Assembly: GCA_035566015.1 (NCBI GenBank)
Contig: DATMRS010000017.1
Span: forward strand, 1-64,000
Length of the DNA stretch: 64,000 nucleotides
From: DATMRS01 sp035566015
GTDB taxonomy: Bacteria > Pseudomonadota > Alphaproteobacteria > Sphingomonadales > Sphingomonadaceae
Reading direction: 5' to 3'
This document shows, in pieces, positions 1 to 6,983 of this stretch. The position numbers were made by a program, and so were the translations under genes. The notes beneath the pieces were generated by a model. It was not told the DNA's origin. It did no database searches and was given only the letters and a program-made list of their open reading frames with translations. Each line of letters begins with the position of its first letter. The stretch's first letter is position 1.

Positions 1-630
1 CGCCACCATCACCTCGATCGGCACCCCCTTGCCGCCGTCGGCGTTCGAATAGCTCGCATCCGCCACCTGCGCCCGGTCCGACCAGTGCACCACCTGCGAC
101 CCATTCGTCCCGCCCCAATCCATGAAACGTAACGCTCCCCAACTCTTCACATCATCGATGAAGGCCGGGTTGAAAATCTCCCCCGCATTGTAGAGGTCCA
201 CCTGATCGGCGCGCACGATATGAATATCGTGGATGGGGTTGCTGGCGTCGATCGACGTGAGCGTGACCGACAGATAATCGACAAGATCATAGCCTTCGTG
301 GCCCTTGAAATCGAAGACGATCTGTCCGTCGGATTGGCTGACGATATCCGTATAGGGCAGCACGATCGTGCCCTCGCCCTCATAGGTGAGGACATAGCGA
401 TCGGTCGTGGGCAGATCGACCGGGTCCATCTGCACCAATGCCTGGATAGACGAGACGCCCGCGGGCATGGCCAGCGGGTTGCCATAGGCGTCCGTCTCCG
501 GATGTACGGCGACGCCGTCCTTCGACCAGGCCGTCCATCCTTCCTGTACCGAGGTCTTGAACCGGTCCAGGAACGCGAATTCCGTCGACCAGTAGGAAAT
601 GCCCGCCAGATTCGTGCCGATATCGCTCAT
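1..630 (-). CDS. Left-truncated protein, possibly a secreted glycoside-hydrolase-like protein
   Basis: An open frame runs from an ATG at 630 to the left window edge, giving 210 codons with no stop. The ATG follows a G-rich GGGGGA stretch. The N-terminus has no signal peptide or membrane segment and begins MSDIGTNLAGISYWSTEF. Around residues 170-185 it reads LRFMDWGGTNGS, and the visible part ends in PIEVMVA. From memory, similar N-terminal modules occur in large uncharacterised secreted proteins of sphingomonads and rhizobia that carry hydrolase-like folds followed by calcium-binding repeats, which would fit type I secretion without a cleaved signal. That assignment is a weak inference. It could also be the cargo of the adjacent exosortase, but the C-terminus that would show this lies outside the window. 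Confidence 0.6.
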   Translation of the reverse strand, partial: MSDIGTNLAGISYWSTEFAFLDRFKTSVQEGWTAWSKDGVAVHPETDAYGNPLAMPAGVSSIQALVQMDPVDLPTTDRYVLTYEGEGTIVLPYTDIVSQSDGQIVFDFKGHEGYDLVDYLSVTLTSIDASNPIHDIHIVRADQVDLYNAGEIFNPAFIDDVKSWGALRFMDWGGTNGSQVVHWSDRAQVADASYSNADGGKGVPIEVMVA

Positions 631-767
631 GCGATCCCCCGCCATTGCGCTTGGTGTTGAGCACATAGCGGGCCCGTTATAATCGGAAGCTTTCGGATAT
701 GGTTAATGGAGTAGTAACTGATATTCATGGGATAAATTCTGGGACCAGTGAAAAGGAGAAAAGGAGA

Positions 768-956
768 ATGCTTGTCGTTGCGGAAGCACAACGACAGCAG
801 AGAGGCGATCTGTTCGAAGGAAGTAAGGTGTGGGTTCTTTTTGTTTGGAGCGCCTGTGCTCAGACTCCGACGGAGAGTCACCGCTTTTACGATGCGCCTT
901 GCCCGGATTGCGGCGAGTTGAAAGACACTGGAAACGCCCGATTGAACGGGGGCTAG
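768..956 (+). CDS. Doubtful small ORF, 62 aa, with a CPDCGE motif
   Basis: This is an ATG frame with AAAGGAG (752-758) nine bases upstream, ending in TAG. The product would be 62 residues, with APCPDCGEL near the C-terminal third, a pair of cysteines spaced like half a zinc ribbon. No family was recognised. It is listed because the ribosome binding site is good and the gap is otherwise empty. It may be a chance frame. Confidence 0.2.
   Translation: MLVVAEAQRQQRGDLFEGSKVWVLFVWSACAQTPTESHRFYDAPCPDCGELKDTGNARLNGG
773..796. promoter_or_regulatory. 8-bp perfect inverted repeat
   Basis: TGTCGTTG (773-780) and CAACGACA (789-796) are exact reverse complements with an 8-base loop. It could be an operator or an RNA hairpin. 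It lies downstream of the TATAAT at 678 and about 240 bases before the xrtV leader ORF. There is no T-run, so a simple terminator is unlikely. Confidence 0.35.
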
Positions 957-1036
957 GGGCGCTAGTGGACGTTCTGGCCATTCTCAGAGGGTTGGCTCGC
1001 AAACCAACTGTTCACGCTTGACGAATAGGAGGACGA

Positions 1037-1105
1037 ATGACTTCAATGGCGAAACGGGGCGAGCGAGGTGTCATGAGAATCGTTTTGCACGGCATTGCAC
1101 AGTGA
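1037..1105 (+). CDS. Putative 22-aa leader ORF coupled to xrtV
   Basis: An AGGAGG (1027-1032) sits four bases before an ATG at 1037. The frame codes for 22 residues (MTSMAKRGERGVMRIVLHGI plus AQ) and stops with TGA at 1103-1105. That stop overlaps the GTG proposed as the xrtV start (1102-1104) in a GTGA arrangement. The geometry is typical of translational coupling, so this may be a leader peptide that loads ribosomes onto xrtV. The alternative is that xrtV starts further upstream at a TTG and the small frame is a coincidence. Confidence 0.4.
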   Translation: MTSMAKRGERGVMRIVLHGIAQ

Positions 1106-2022
1106 CCGTCGCCGATCTCGATCCTTCGGCCGAAGCGGGAAGGCACGCGCCGGGCTCCCCCGCAGGGGGCGGCTGGGCTCGGCCCTTGCGCGCCCATTGG
1201 CTGGTCCTTCTCGGCGCGGCGGTGGCCGCCATTCCCACATTGGTATCGGTCGCGCGCTTTTCCTGGTCCACCGAACAGGGCGCGCACGGCCCGATCGTGC
1301 TCGTCACGGGCATCTGGCTGGTCATGCAGCGCTGGGCGCCGCTGCGCGCGACAGCCCGGCGCGGGCAGACGGCAATAGCGCTTGCGGTGATGATACCCTG
1401 TCTGCTGCTCTATATACTGGCGCGGATCACCGATATCCTCGAGGTGGAAGGCTTCGCGCTCTATGGCGCATTGGTCGCGGTCTTTTACGCCTATTGCGGC
1501 CGCCAGGCCCTACGCCTGATGTGGTTCCCGCTCGTCTATTTCCTCTTCCTCTTCCCGCCGCCCGACACAGTCGTCGCCGCGATTACGCAGCCGTTGAAGC
1601 TCGGCATCTCCGCCGCCGCGGTCGATCTCCTGCGGATATTCGATTATCCGATCGCCCGGGCGGGCGTGATGATCCAAGTCGGCCAGTATCAGATACTCGT
1701 CGCCGCCGCCTGCGCGGGGCTCAATTCGCTGATCAGCCTGTCGGCTATCGGGCTTTTCTACGTCTATATCCGGCACAATGCGAACTGGAGATATGCCTTG
1801 CTGCTGATGCTGGCGATTGTGCCGGTCGCGATCTTCGCGAACTTCATCCGGGTGCTGCTGCTGATCCTCATCACCTATCATATGGGCGATGCGGCGGCGC
1901 AGGGCTTCCTGCATGGATTTTCGGGACTCACCATGTTCGTCGTGGCCGTGCTCGGCATATTCGGCGTGGATGCGCTGGCGGCGCCGTTGCGGCGGCGACT
2001 GGCCCGTGGGGGGCAGGGATGA
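1102..2022 (+). CDS. xrtV: Exosortase V (transpeptidase-like membrane protease)
   Basis: Exosortases are polytopic inner-membrane cysteine transpeptidases that process C-terminal sorting tags and accompany EPS loci. From the GTG at 1102 the protein has 306 residues with about eight hydrophobic segments. The family triad is visible: Cys204 in AACAGLNS, Arg250 in ANFIRVLL and His271 in FLHGFSG. The sphingomonad XrtV subtype is inferred from the downstream EpsI gene and the small accessory gene. The TTG at 1018 would add 28 poorly hydrophobic residues. I prefer the GTG because it overlaps the stop of a leader ORF that has a strong ribosome binding site. The 3' end overlaps epsI by ATGA. Confidence 0.9.
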   Translation: MTVADLDPSAEAGRHAPGSPAGGGWARPLRAHWLVLLGAAVAAIPTLVSVARFSWSTEQGAHGPIVLVTGIWLVMQRWAPLRATARRGQTAIALAVMIPCLLLYILARITDILEVEGFALYGALVAVFYAYCGRQALRLMWFPLVYFLFLFPPPDTVVAAITQPLKLGISAAAVDLLRIFDYPIARAGVMIQVGQYQILVAAACAGLNSLISLSAIGLFYVYIRHNANWRYALLLMLAIVPVAIFANFIRVLLLILITYHMGDAAAQGFLHGFSGLTMFVVAVLGIFGVDALAAPLRRRLARGGQG

Positions 2023-2720
2023 GCGATCGCAAGACCTTCCTGCCATCGCGGCGCGACATAATGTTCGGCGGAAGCCTGGCAGCCGCTTCGGCCATCGCCT
2101 ATGCGCGCACTCCGCGTGTTGCCGAGATGGCGATCCACGATGACGAACTCGAAAAGATCATTCCCTACAAGATCGGCAAGTGGACGTTCCAGACGGCCAG
2201 CGGCCTCGTCCTGCCGCCGCCCGACCAGCTTGCCGAACAACTTTACAGCCAGCAACTGACCCGCGTCTACGCGACGAGCAATATGCCCGCGGTGATGCTG
2301 CTGATCGCCTATGGCAACAGCCAGAACGGCATGCTGCAACTCCACCGGCCGGAGGTGTGCTACCCGGCGGGCGGTTATACGCTCAGCGATTCGGAGGTGC
2401 TGGATGTGCCGCTGCATCAGGGCGGCGCCATTCCCACCCGCCGGTTCACCGCGGTAAGCGCTACTCGCGTCGAGCAGCTTCTCTATTGGACGCGAATCGG
2501 CGATATGCTGCCGATAAGCTGGACCGCGCAGCGGTGGGCGGTGGTCGAAAACAATCTGGCCGGCGTCATCCCCGATGGGGTGCTCGTCCGCCTTTCCACC
2601 ATATCGATGGCGCCGGAGGATTCGAACCGGGTACTCTCCCAGTTCGCCGCCACGATGATCGACAGTGTCGGGCCGCGTGGCCGGCGATTGCTGATCGGCC
2701 GGGATTATGGCCGTCGTTGA
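2019..2720 (+). CDS. epsI: EpsI family protein (XrtV-associated, V-EpsI type)
   Basis: EpsI-like proteins (DUF3485) are exported partners of exosortases, either fused to them or encoded next to them, and their role is undefined. This 233-residue copy starts at an ATG overlapping the xrtV stop, so the two are translationally coupled. The family signature is seen as HRPEVCYPAGGY near residue 110. The N-terminus has SRRDIM followed by a hydrophobic, small-residue stretch (FGGSLAAASAIAYA), which resembles a twin-arginine signal. If that is right, the protein would be exported folded. The small accessory gene converges on its 3' end. Confidence 0.88.
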   Translation: MSDRKTFLPSRRDIMFGGSLAAASAIAYARTPRVAEMAIHDDELEKIIPYKIGKWTFQTASGLVLPPPDQLAEQLYSQQLTRVYATSNMPAVMLLIAYGNSQNGMLQLHRPEVCYPAGGYTLSDSEVLDVPLHQGGAIPTRRFTAVSATRVEQLLYWTRIGDMLPISWTAQRWAVVENNLAGVIPDGVLVRLSTISMAPEDSNRVLSQFAATMIDSVGPRGRRLLIGRDYGRR

Positions 2721-2992
2721 TGGCGCAGCGGCTGAATGACGTAGAAGATGTAGGCAAGCACCGCGACGATGATCAGCGCGGCCAGAATATGGTGCCCGAC
2801 CGTCCCGAGCGCATTATCGATCGCGCCATTCTTGTCATTGCCGATATAATTGGCGATCGCGCAGCCGGCGGCAGGGGGAAGATAGTGCCAGATCGAATCG
2901 CCCGGTTCGGCCTCGCCGGTGGAGCGTTGCAGAAAGATCAGAATCAGGCCGGCAAAAATAGCCATGGTGATCCAATCATAAGGGGTTTCCAT
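2705..2992 (-). CDS. XrtV sorting system accessory protein (small membrane protein)
   Basis: This 95-residue protein starts at an ATG preceded by AGGAAGG seven bases upstream. It has hydrophobic segments near residues 6-20 and 64-86, with the polar stretch LPPAAGCAIANYIGN between them. Short proteins of this type regularly sit beside xrtV and epsI in sphingomonads, and I recognise it as that accessory family. Its function is unknown. It is transcribed towards epsI and overlaps the epsI 3' end by 16 bases on the opposite strand. Its promoter should lie in the gap shared with the epsD-like gene. Confidence 0.8.
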   Translation of the reverse strand: METPYDWITMAIFAGLILIFLQRSTGEAEPGDSIWHYLPPAAGCAIANYIGNDKNGAIDNALGTVGHHILAALIIVAVLAYIFYVIQPLRHQRRP

Positions 2993-3124
2993 TATGTACC
3001 TTCCTCTGATTGTCCCGCCGACGATACGGAAGCGGCAGTAACCGTAAACAGATACGCGCGAATCGTTCGCGACGACGCTTTAGCCATCGCATAATCGCGA
3101 ATCGAATGAGACAGGAGATACTGA

Positions 3125-4030
3125 ATGTCGACCAGGCTTAGAATGGCGCTGTTGTGCGCGGGCGTGTCAGTTGCGCTTGCAAGCTGCGGAAAGAAGGCCC
3201 CGGAAGGCCAGGTGGTGGCCAGTCTGAACGGGCAAGAAATAACGCTGCAGGAACTGAACGCCGAGCTTCAGGGCACCAATATCCCCGATTCGGTCGACAA
3301 GAAGGAAGCGATGCGCACGCTGTTGCAGCGCGTGATCGACCGTAAGCTTATCGATAGCGCGGCGGCCGAACAGGGGCTCGACAAGAGCGCCGAGTATCTG
3401 ACGCAGAAGCGCCGGGCCGATGAGGCATTGCTCGCGCAGCTTTATGCGAAGCAGCAGGCGTCGACGCTTCCCGTGCCCACCGCCGCCGATATCTCCAAGT
3501 TCATGGCCGACCACCCGAACATGTTCGCACAGCGCGAGCGGCTGACGCTGAACCAGATTCGCTTCGCCAAGCCCAAGGACGATGCCGTCCTGAAGGCGTT
3601 GGAGCCGACGCACAGCCTGGACGAGGTCGAGAAGGTTCTGGGCGAGCATAATATCAAGTTTGATCGTGGCCACAGCATGCTCGATACGGCAACCGTCCCA
3701 CAGGAAATCCTGAAGCAGATCGCTGCGCTGCCGGCAGGCGAGCCGTTCGTCGTGCCCGGCCCGGGCGTGGTCATGGTGAGCGTCGTCACCGGACGCACCG
3801 CCGTGCCCGTGGAAGAAGCGCAGGCCAAGACGATCGCCGTCAACGCGTGGCGCGAGGAGCAGTTCGAAAAGGCGATGAGCGACAAGCTGAAGTCGCTCCG
3901 CGAGACGGCGAAGATATCCTACCAGCCGGGCTTCGAGCCGCCGGCCGACAAGGGGGCCAAGCCTGCCGTTCCGGCGATCGCGCCCACCGGCCTTGGCAAT
4001 GCGGCGGCACCCGCGCCCGCACAGCCCTGA
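3125..4030 (+). CDS. epsD: EpsD-like peptidyl-prolyl isomerase family lipoprotein
   Basis: The 301-residue protein has a lipoprotein signal with lipobox LASC (Cys21), so it should be a lipidated periplasmic protein. The body matches SurA/PrsA-like chaperones: an N-terminal helical region (about 30-140) with RKLIDSAAAEQGLD, then a parvulin-like region from about 150 (LTLNQIRFAKP, ILKQIAALPAGEPFVVPG, GVVMVSVV). EpsD-family members occur in exosortase EPS loci and probably help assemble secreted or outer-membrane components. The C-terminus is Pro/Ala-rich. An AGGAG lies about six bases before the ATG. It is the only plus-strand gene between epsI and the GT operon. Confidence 0.82.
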   Translation: MSTRLRMALLCAGVSVALASCGKKAPEGQVVASLNGQEITLQELNAELQGTNIPDSVDKKEAMRTLLQRVIDRKLIDSAAAEQGLDKSAEYLTQKRRADEALLAQLYAKQQASTLPVPTAADISKFMADHPNMFAQRERLTLNQIRFAKPKDDAVLKALEPTHSLDEVEKVLGEHNIKFDRGHSMLDTATVPQEILKQIAALPAGEPFVVPGPGVVMVSVVTGRTAVPVEEAQAKTIAVNAWREEQFEKAMSDKLKSLRETAKISYQPGFEPPADKGAKPAVPAIAPTGLGNAAAPAPAQP

Positions 4031-4037
4031 CTATGAA

Positions 4038-4065
4038 GGCGGGGAGGGCGCTGGCGCTCCCCGCC
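4038..4065. terminator. Hairpin between convergent epsD and GT2 genes
   Basis: GGCGGGGAG (4038-4046) and CTCCCCGCC (4057-4065) form a perfect 9-bp stem with a 10-base loop. It lies in the 45-base gap between two convergent genes. There is no clear T-run on either side, so it is a probable bidirectional terminator or 3'-end stabiliser. Confidence 0.55.
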
Positions 4066-4075
4066 GACGGGCCGG

Positions 4076-5074
4076 TCAGCCCGATTTATATTCGATGATG
4101 GTCGATCGACGACCGCCGAGCCGCCCGCGCCAGTAACGCCAGACACCCAAGGCACCGGCCGGCTTGGCGATCATCAGGAAGCTGGCGAGGCGTATCGCGT
4201 CTCGCCAGGGCCGCCGGCGGCTTTCGCGCAGGCAGATGCGCAACGTCTGCAAGAACGGCAACGCCACCCCGGCCAACGCCATGAGCAGGAGCAGCCGGCT
4301 CCCCAGGGCGATCCCGCTGAGCAACGCCATCAGGATACAAACCGGCAATAATGCGCCCCAGAGAAGCATGCTGTGCAAGGAGCGACGATAGCCATGAAGC
4401 GTCGAGGCGCGATGGCGGTCCGCCAGTTCGGCACAGGCATGTCCGCCTCGCACTGATCGGCGCCACCATTGTCCGAACCGGGTCATCGCCGCGTCGTGAA
4501 GCACCATCTCGGCGTCGAGACACTCGATGCCCCAGCCCAGCGCGCGCATGCGGATGCTGAGGTCGGGCTCCTCGCCCGCTATCATCGCATCGGGATAGCC
4601 GCCAGCGGCATCGAGCGCGGCGCGGCGCACCATCGCGTTTCCACCGAAGATACGGACCGGCCCCGGCGGTACGGACCATTCGACATCGCACAGCCAGTTA
4701 TAGGGGCTGGCATCGGGATAGAGTTCCCGCACCCGGCCGAACACGGCGCCGAGGCGGGGGGCGGCGGCGAGGGCGGCCTGCCCGATGTGGAGCCAGCCCG
4801 GCTGCACGATGCAATCGCCATCGACGAACTGAATCAGATCGCACTCGGCGGGCAGAAGGGCGATGCCGGCATTGCGCGCCCGTGCCGCGGTGAAGGGCGT
4901 GCTCATGTCGAGCAAGACGACGCGCGCTCCCAAAGCCGCCGCCGCCGCCTGACTGCCGTCGGTGGAGCCCGAATCGACATAGATGAGATCGCCCGCGCCC
5001 TCCAGCGAACGCAGACAACGCAGCAGTCGCTCCCCCTCGTTACGGCCGATGACGACAATGCCGAGCCGGCTCAT
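4076..5074 (-). CDS. GT2 family glycosyltransferase (inner membrane)
   Basis: This is a family 2 nucleotide-sugar glycosyltransferase, 332 residues from an ATG at 5074 that overlaps the stop of the upstream glycosyltransferase (ATGA). The GT-A fold is evident: GIVVIGRNEGERL at the N-terminus, VDSGSTDGS near residue 35, VDGDCIVQPGW as the metal-binding DxD-like motif, and GGNAMVRRAAL with GEEPDLSIRMRALGW in the acceptor region. Two or three hydrophobic segments follow (about 235-285), giving membrane anchorage. It probably extends the lipid-linked repeat unit on the cytoplasmic face. The sugar cannot be predicted. Confidence 0.88.
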   Translation of the reverse strand: MSRLGIVVIGRNEGERLLRCLRSLEGAGDLIYVDSGSTDGSQAAAAALGARVVLLDMSTPFTAARARNAGIALLPAECDLIQFVDGDCIVQPGWLHIGQAALAAAPRLGAVFGRVRELYPDASPYNWLCDVEWSVPPGPVRIFGGNAMVRRAALDAAGGYPDAMIAGEEPDLSIRMRALGWGIECLDAEMVLHDAAMTRFGQWWRRSVRGGHACAELADRHRASTLHGYRRSLHSMLLWGALLPVCILMALLSGIALGSRLLLLMALAGVALPFLQTLRICLRESRRRPWRDAIRLASFLMIAKPAGALGVWRYWRGRLGGRRSTIIEYKSG

Positions 5075-6120
5075 CGTCCCGCATTCTTCCATGCAGGCGG
5101 GGCGCCGGCCGCCCCGGACAGCGACGGCACGATAGCGCGGCGATCTTCCGCGCGAGGATAGGAGGCATAAGCGATGAAATCACGGGTGGTACGCAACGGA
5201 TCGTCGTCGACCCGACCCGTCAGTGCGCAGCGCACCTGCCAGAACAGCCGTCCAGCGAGATAGGCGATACCGGCGGCGATCATGCGGAGCGCCCCGCCGG
5301 TTCGCACAAAATAGCGGCGGCGCGAATTGTACCAGTATCGGGGAAGTCGGGGGGAGGATGCCCGTCCGGCCCGTATATTCTGCACCTTCGTCGCCTGCCC
5401 GCCGATGTGGACGACGCGCGCCGCAGGTTCGTGCCATATTTCCCAGCCGGCGCGGGTAAGCCTGTGCATCAACTCGGTTTCCTCGAAATAGAGAAAGAAA
5501 CCATCGTCGAAGAGGCCGACCTCTTCCAATGCCTCGCGTCGGAAAAGGACCGCGGCGCCCGTCACCCAGGGTACGGGGCGCGCGGCCTCGGTAATGATGA
5601 CATGGTGTGGCTGGCGCAGCAGGCGGCGCAGGATGTCGGTACGTGCACCACGGCAAAATTCGCTGCGGATCGAAGGAAAAAGGAAGGCGGAACCCTGGAT
5701 CGAGGCGTCTTCGCGCTCCAGCCTGGCGCCCACCGCGCCGATGCGCGGCGCGGAAAACAACCGATCGCGTAATGTCGCAAGCGCGCCCGGGCGTGCACGG
5801 GCATCAGGGTTGATCAGGCAAATGCCGTCAGGCAGACCTCCGCCATCACGCAACGCATAGATCGCCTGATTGTTGGCGTAGCCGAAGCCACCATTCACCT
5901 TGAGCGGTAACAAGGTCGCCCAGTCGCCATAACCCCGCGCAGCGATCGCTTCGGCGATCCGCTCGTCGGATTCGTCACCCGAGCCGCCATCGACGAGGAT
6001 GACGCGAAGATTGGGCACAAGCCGACGCTCCGCATCCAGCGACGCGAGACATTCGATCGCAAGGTCCGGCGTGCGATAATTGACGATTATGGCGCCGATC
6101 GAGGCGTCAGGCCTCGGCAT
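5071..6120 (-). CDS. GT2 family glycosyltransferase (rhamnosyltransferase-like)
   Basis: The ATG at 6120 gives about 349 residues and overlaps the upstream BY-kinase gene by 14 bases. An ATG at 6144 would add eight residues and increase the overlap. GT-A motifs are GAIIVNYRTPDLAIECLASL, VDGGSGDESD, NGGFGYANNQAI and INPDARARPGAL, the pattern of rhamnosyltransferase-like GT2 enzymes. VTGAAVLFRREALEEVG and FFLYFEETELMHRLTRAGW complete the catalytic domain, including the ED/E motif. The C-terminus holds a short hydrophobic segment. It probably adds a sugar to the EPS repeat unit and is coupled to the following GT2 gene. Confidence 0.88.
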   Translation of the reverse strand: MPRPDASIGAIIVNYRTPDLAIECLASLDAERRLVPNLRVILVDGGSGDESDERIAEAIAARGYGDWATLLPLKVNGGFGYANNQAIYALRDGGGLPDGICLINPDARARPGALATLRDRLFSAPRIGAVGARLEREDASIQGSAFLFPSIRSEFCRGARTDILRRLLRQPHHVIITEAARPVPWVTGAAVLFRREALEEVGLFDDGFFLYFEETELMHRLTRAGWEIWHEPAARVVHIGGQATKVQNIRAGRASSPRLPRYWYNSRRRYFVRTGGALRMIAAGIAYLAGRLFWQVRCALTGRVDDDPLRTTRDFIAYASYPRAEDRRAIVPSLSGAAGAPPAWKNAGR

Positions 6121-6913
6121 TGCTGTAATAGGCGCCGTAGCCATACCCTACGCCATAGCCGTAATCGTCCGACAGGAGCTGGTTGCGATAACGATTGAGC
6201 ACCGTTCCGAGGAGAGGTGTCGGCTGAAGCAGCCGGATCGTGTCGCGCACCTGCTTGCGGGTCGTCTTTCCGTCCTCGGCAACGAGCAGATAGGCATCGA
6301 GCTTGCCGGCAATGATCACCGCGTCGTCGTCCGCGAAGATCGGCGGCATATCCACCAGCACGATAGCCGACGGCGGCAGCGCGTGGAGCCCTTCGAACAG
6401 CCTGTCCCCCTGCGCGCTGGCGAGCAACTCGCTCGTGCGCATGTCGGCCCTGAAAGCAGGCAGCAGGGCGAGGCGCTGATCGTTGATGCGCCTGGCCACG
6501 GCGCGGATGTCCGTTACCGCACCGGAGAGATAATCGAGGACGCCGACACCTTCGGTCAGGCCGAAACGCCGGGCGAGGGCGGGGCGGTGCAGGTCCAGAT
6601 CGACCAGATAGACTTCGATGTCGGCCAGGCGGGAGAGGGCGGCGGCAAGATTGGCGGCGACAAAGGATTTGCCGACGCCGGGAGAGGCGGACGTGACACC
6701 GATCACCTTTACGTTCCGTGCCTCGCACAGCTTGCGGATCTGGGACCGCAGCAGCTTGAACGGCCGGGCACGCGTATCCGCGTGGCGAAAGCCGTAGATA
6801 TTCTGCTCGGCCAGCGTCTCGGCCGGAACCTCGATCGAATCGAGCAGGTCGAACGGCGGGAAGACCGCATCGCTCTCATCACGCTGTGGCATTCCCAGAA
6901 ACTCCGCATTCAT
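6107..6913 (-). CDS. BY-type tyrosine kinase / EPS biosynthesis ATPase (CpsD/CapB family)
   Basis: This is a stand-alone cytoplasmic P-loop kinase that controls polymer length with a Wzz-type membrane partner, here encoded just upstream. From ATG 6913 it has 268 residues. An ATG at 6934 is the alternative. Walker A is SASPGVGKS (75-83), Walker A' is VYLVDLDLHRP (101-111), and Walker B is IVLVDMPPI. The last about 20 residues are tyrosine-rich (DDYGYGVGYGYGAYYSN), the expected autophosphorylation cluster. The kinase and transmembrane halves are separate polypeptides, whereas many proteobacterial Wzc proteins are fused. Confidence 0.88.
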   Translation of the reverse strand: MNAEFLGMPQRDESDAVFPPFDLLDSIEVPAETLAEQNIYGFRHADTRARPFKLLRSQIRKLCEARNVKVIGVTSASPGVGKSFVAANLAAALSRLADIEVYLVDLDLHRPALARRFGLTEGVGVLDYLSGAVTDIRAVARRINDQRLALLPAFRADMRTSELLASAQGDRLFEGLHALPPSAIVLVDMPPIFADDDAVIIAGKLDAYLLVAEDGKTTRKQVRDTIRLLQPTPLLGTVLNRYRNQLLSDDYGYGVGYGYGAYYSNAEA

Positions 6914-6983
6914 GCCGCGCGCTCCGTCGAACAATCAGGTTTCTTGCTGGGGAAGGATAAGCGAGCCGAGAGAAGAAACCAGC

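Larger units (their letters stand above)
631..1036. other. Intergenic region between the truncated gene and xrtV
   Basis: About 400 bases separate the divergent truncated gene and the xrtV leader. It contains a TATAAT hexamer at 678-683 with a possible TTGAGC at 657-662 (15-base spacer, short), a doubtful 62-codon frame at 768-956, and an 8-bp perfect inverted repeat at 773-796. No RNA gene was recognised. Confidence 0.5.

Noticed and set aside
678..683. TATAAT as a confident promoter
   Set aside because: The best upstream hexamer (TTGAGC) has only a 15-base spacer, so it is noted but not called as a promoter.
1095..2018. Long plus-strand frame running through xrtV in another phase and joining epsI
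   Set aside because: The part before 2019 is arginine/proline/alanine-rich out-of-frame translation of xrtV. Only the segment from the ATG at 2019 matches EpsI.
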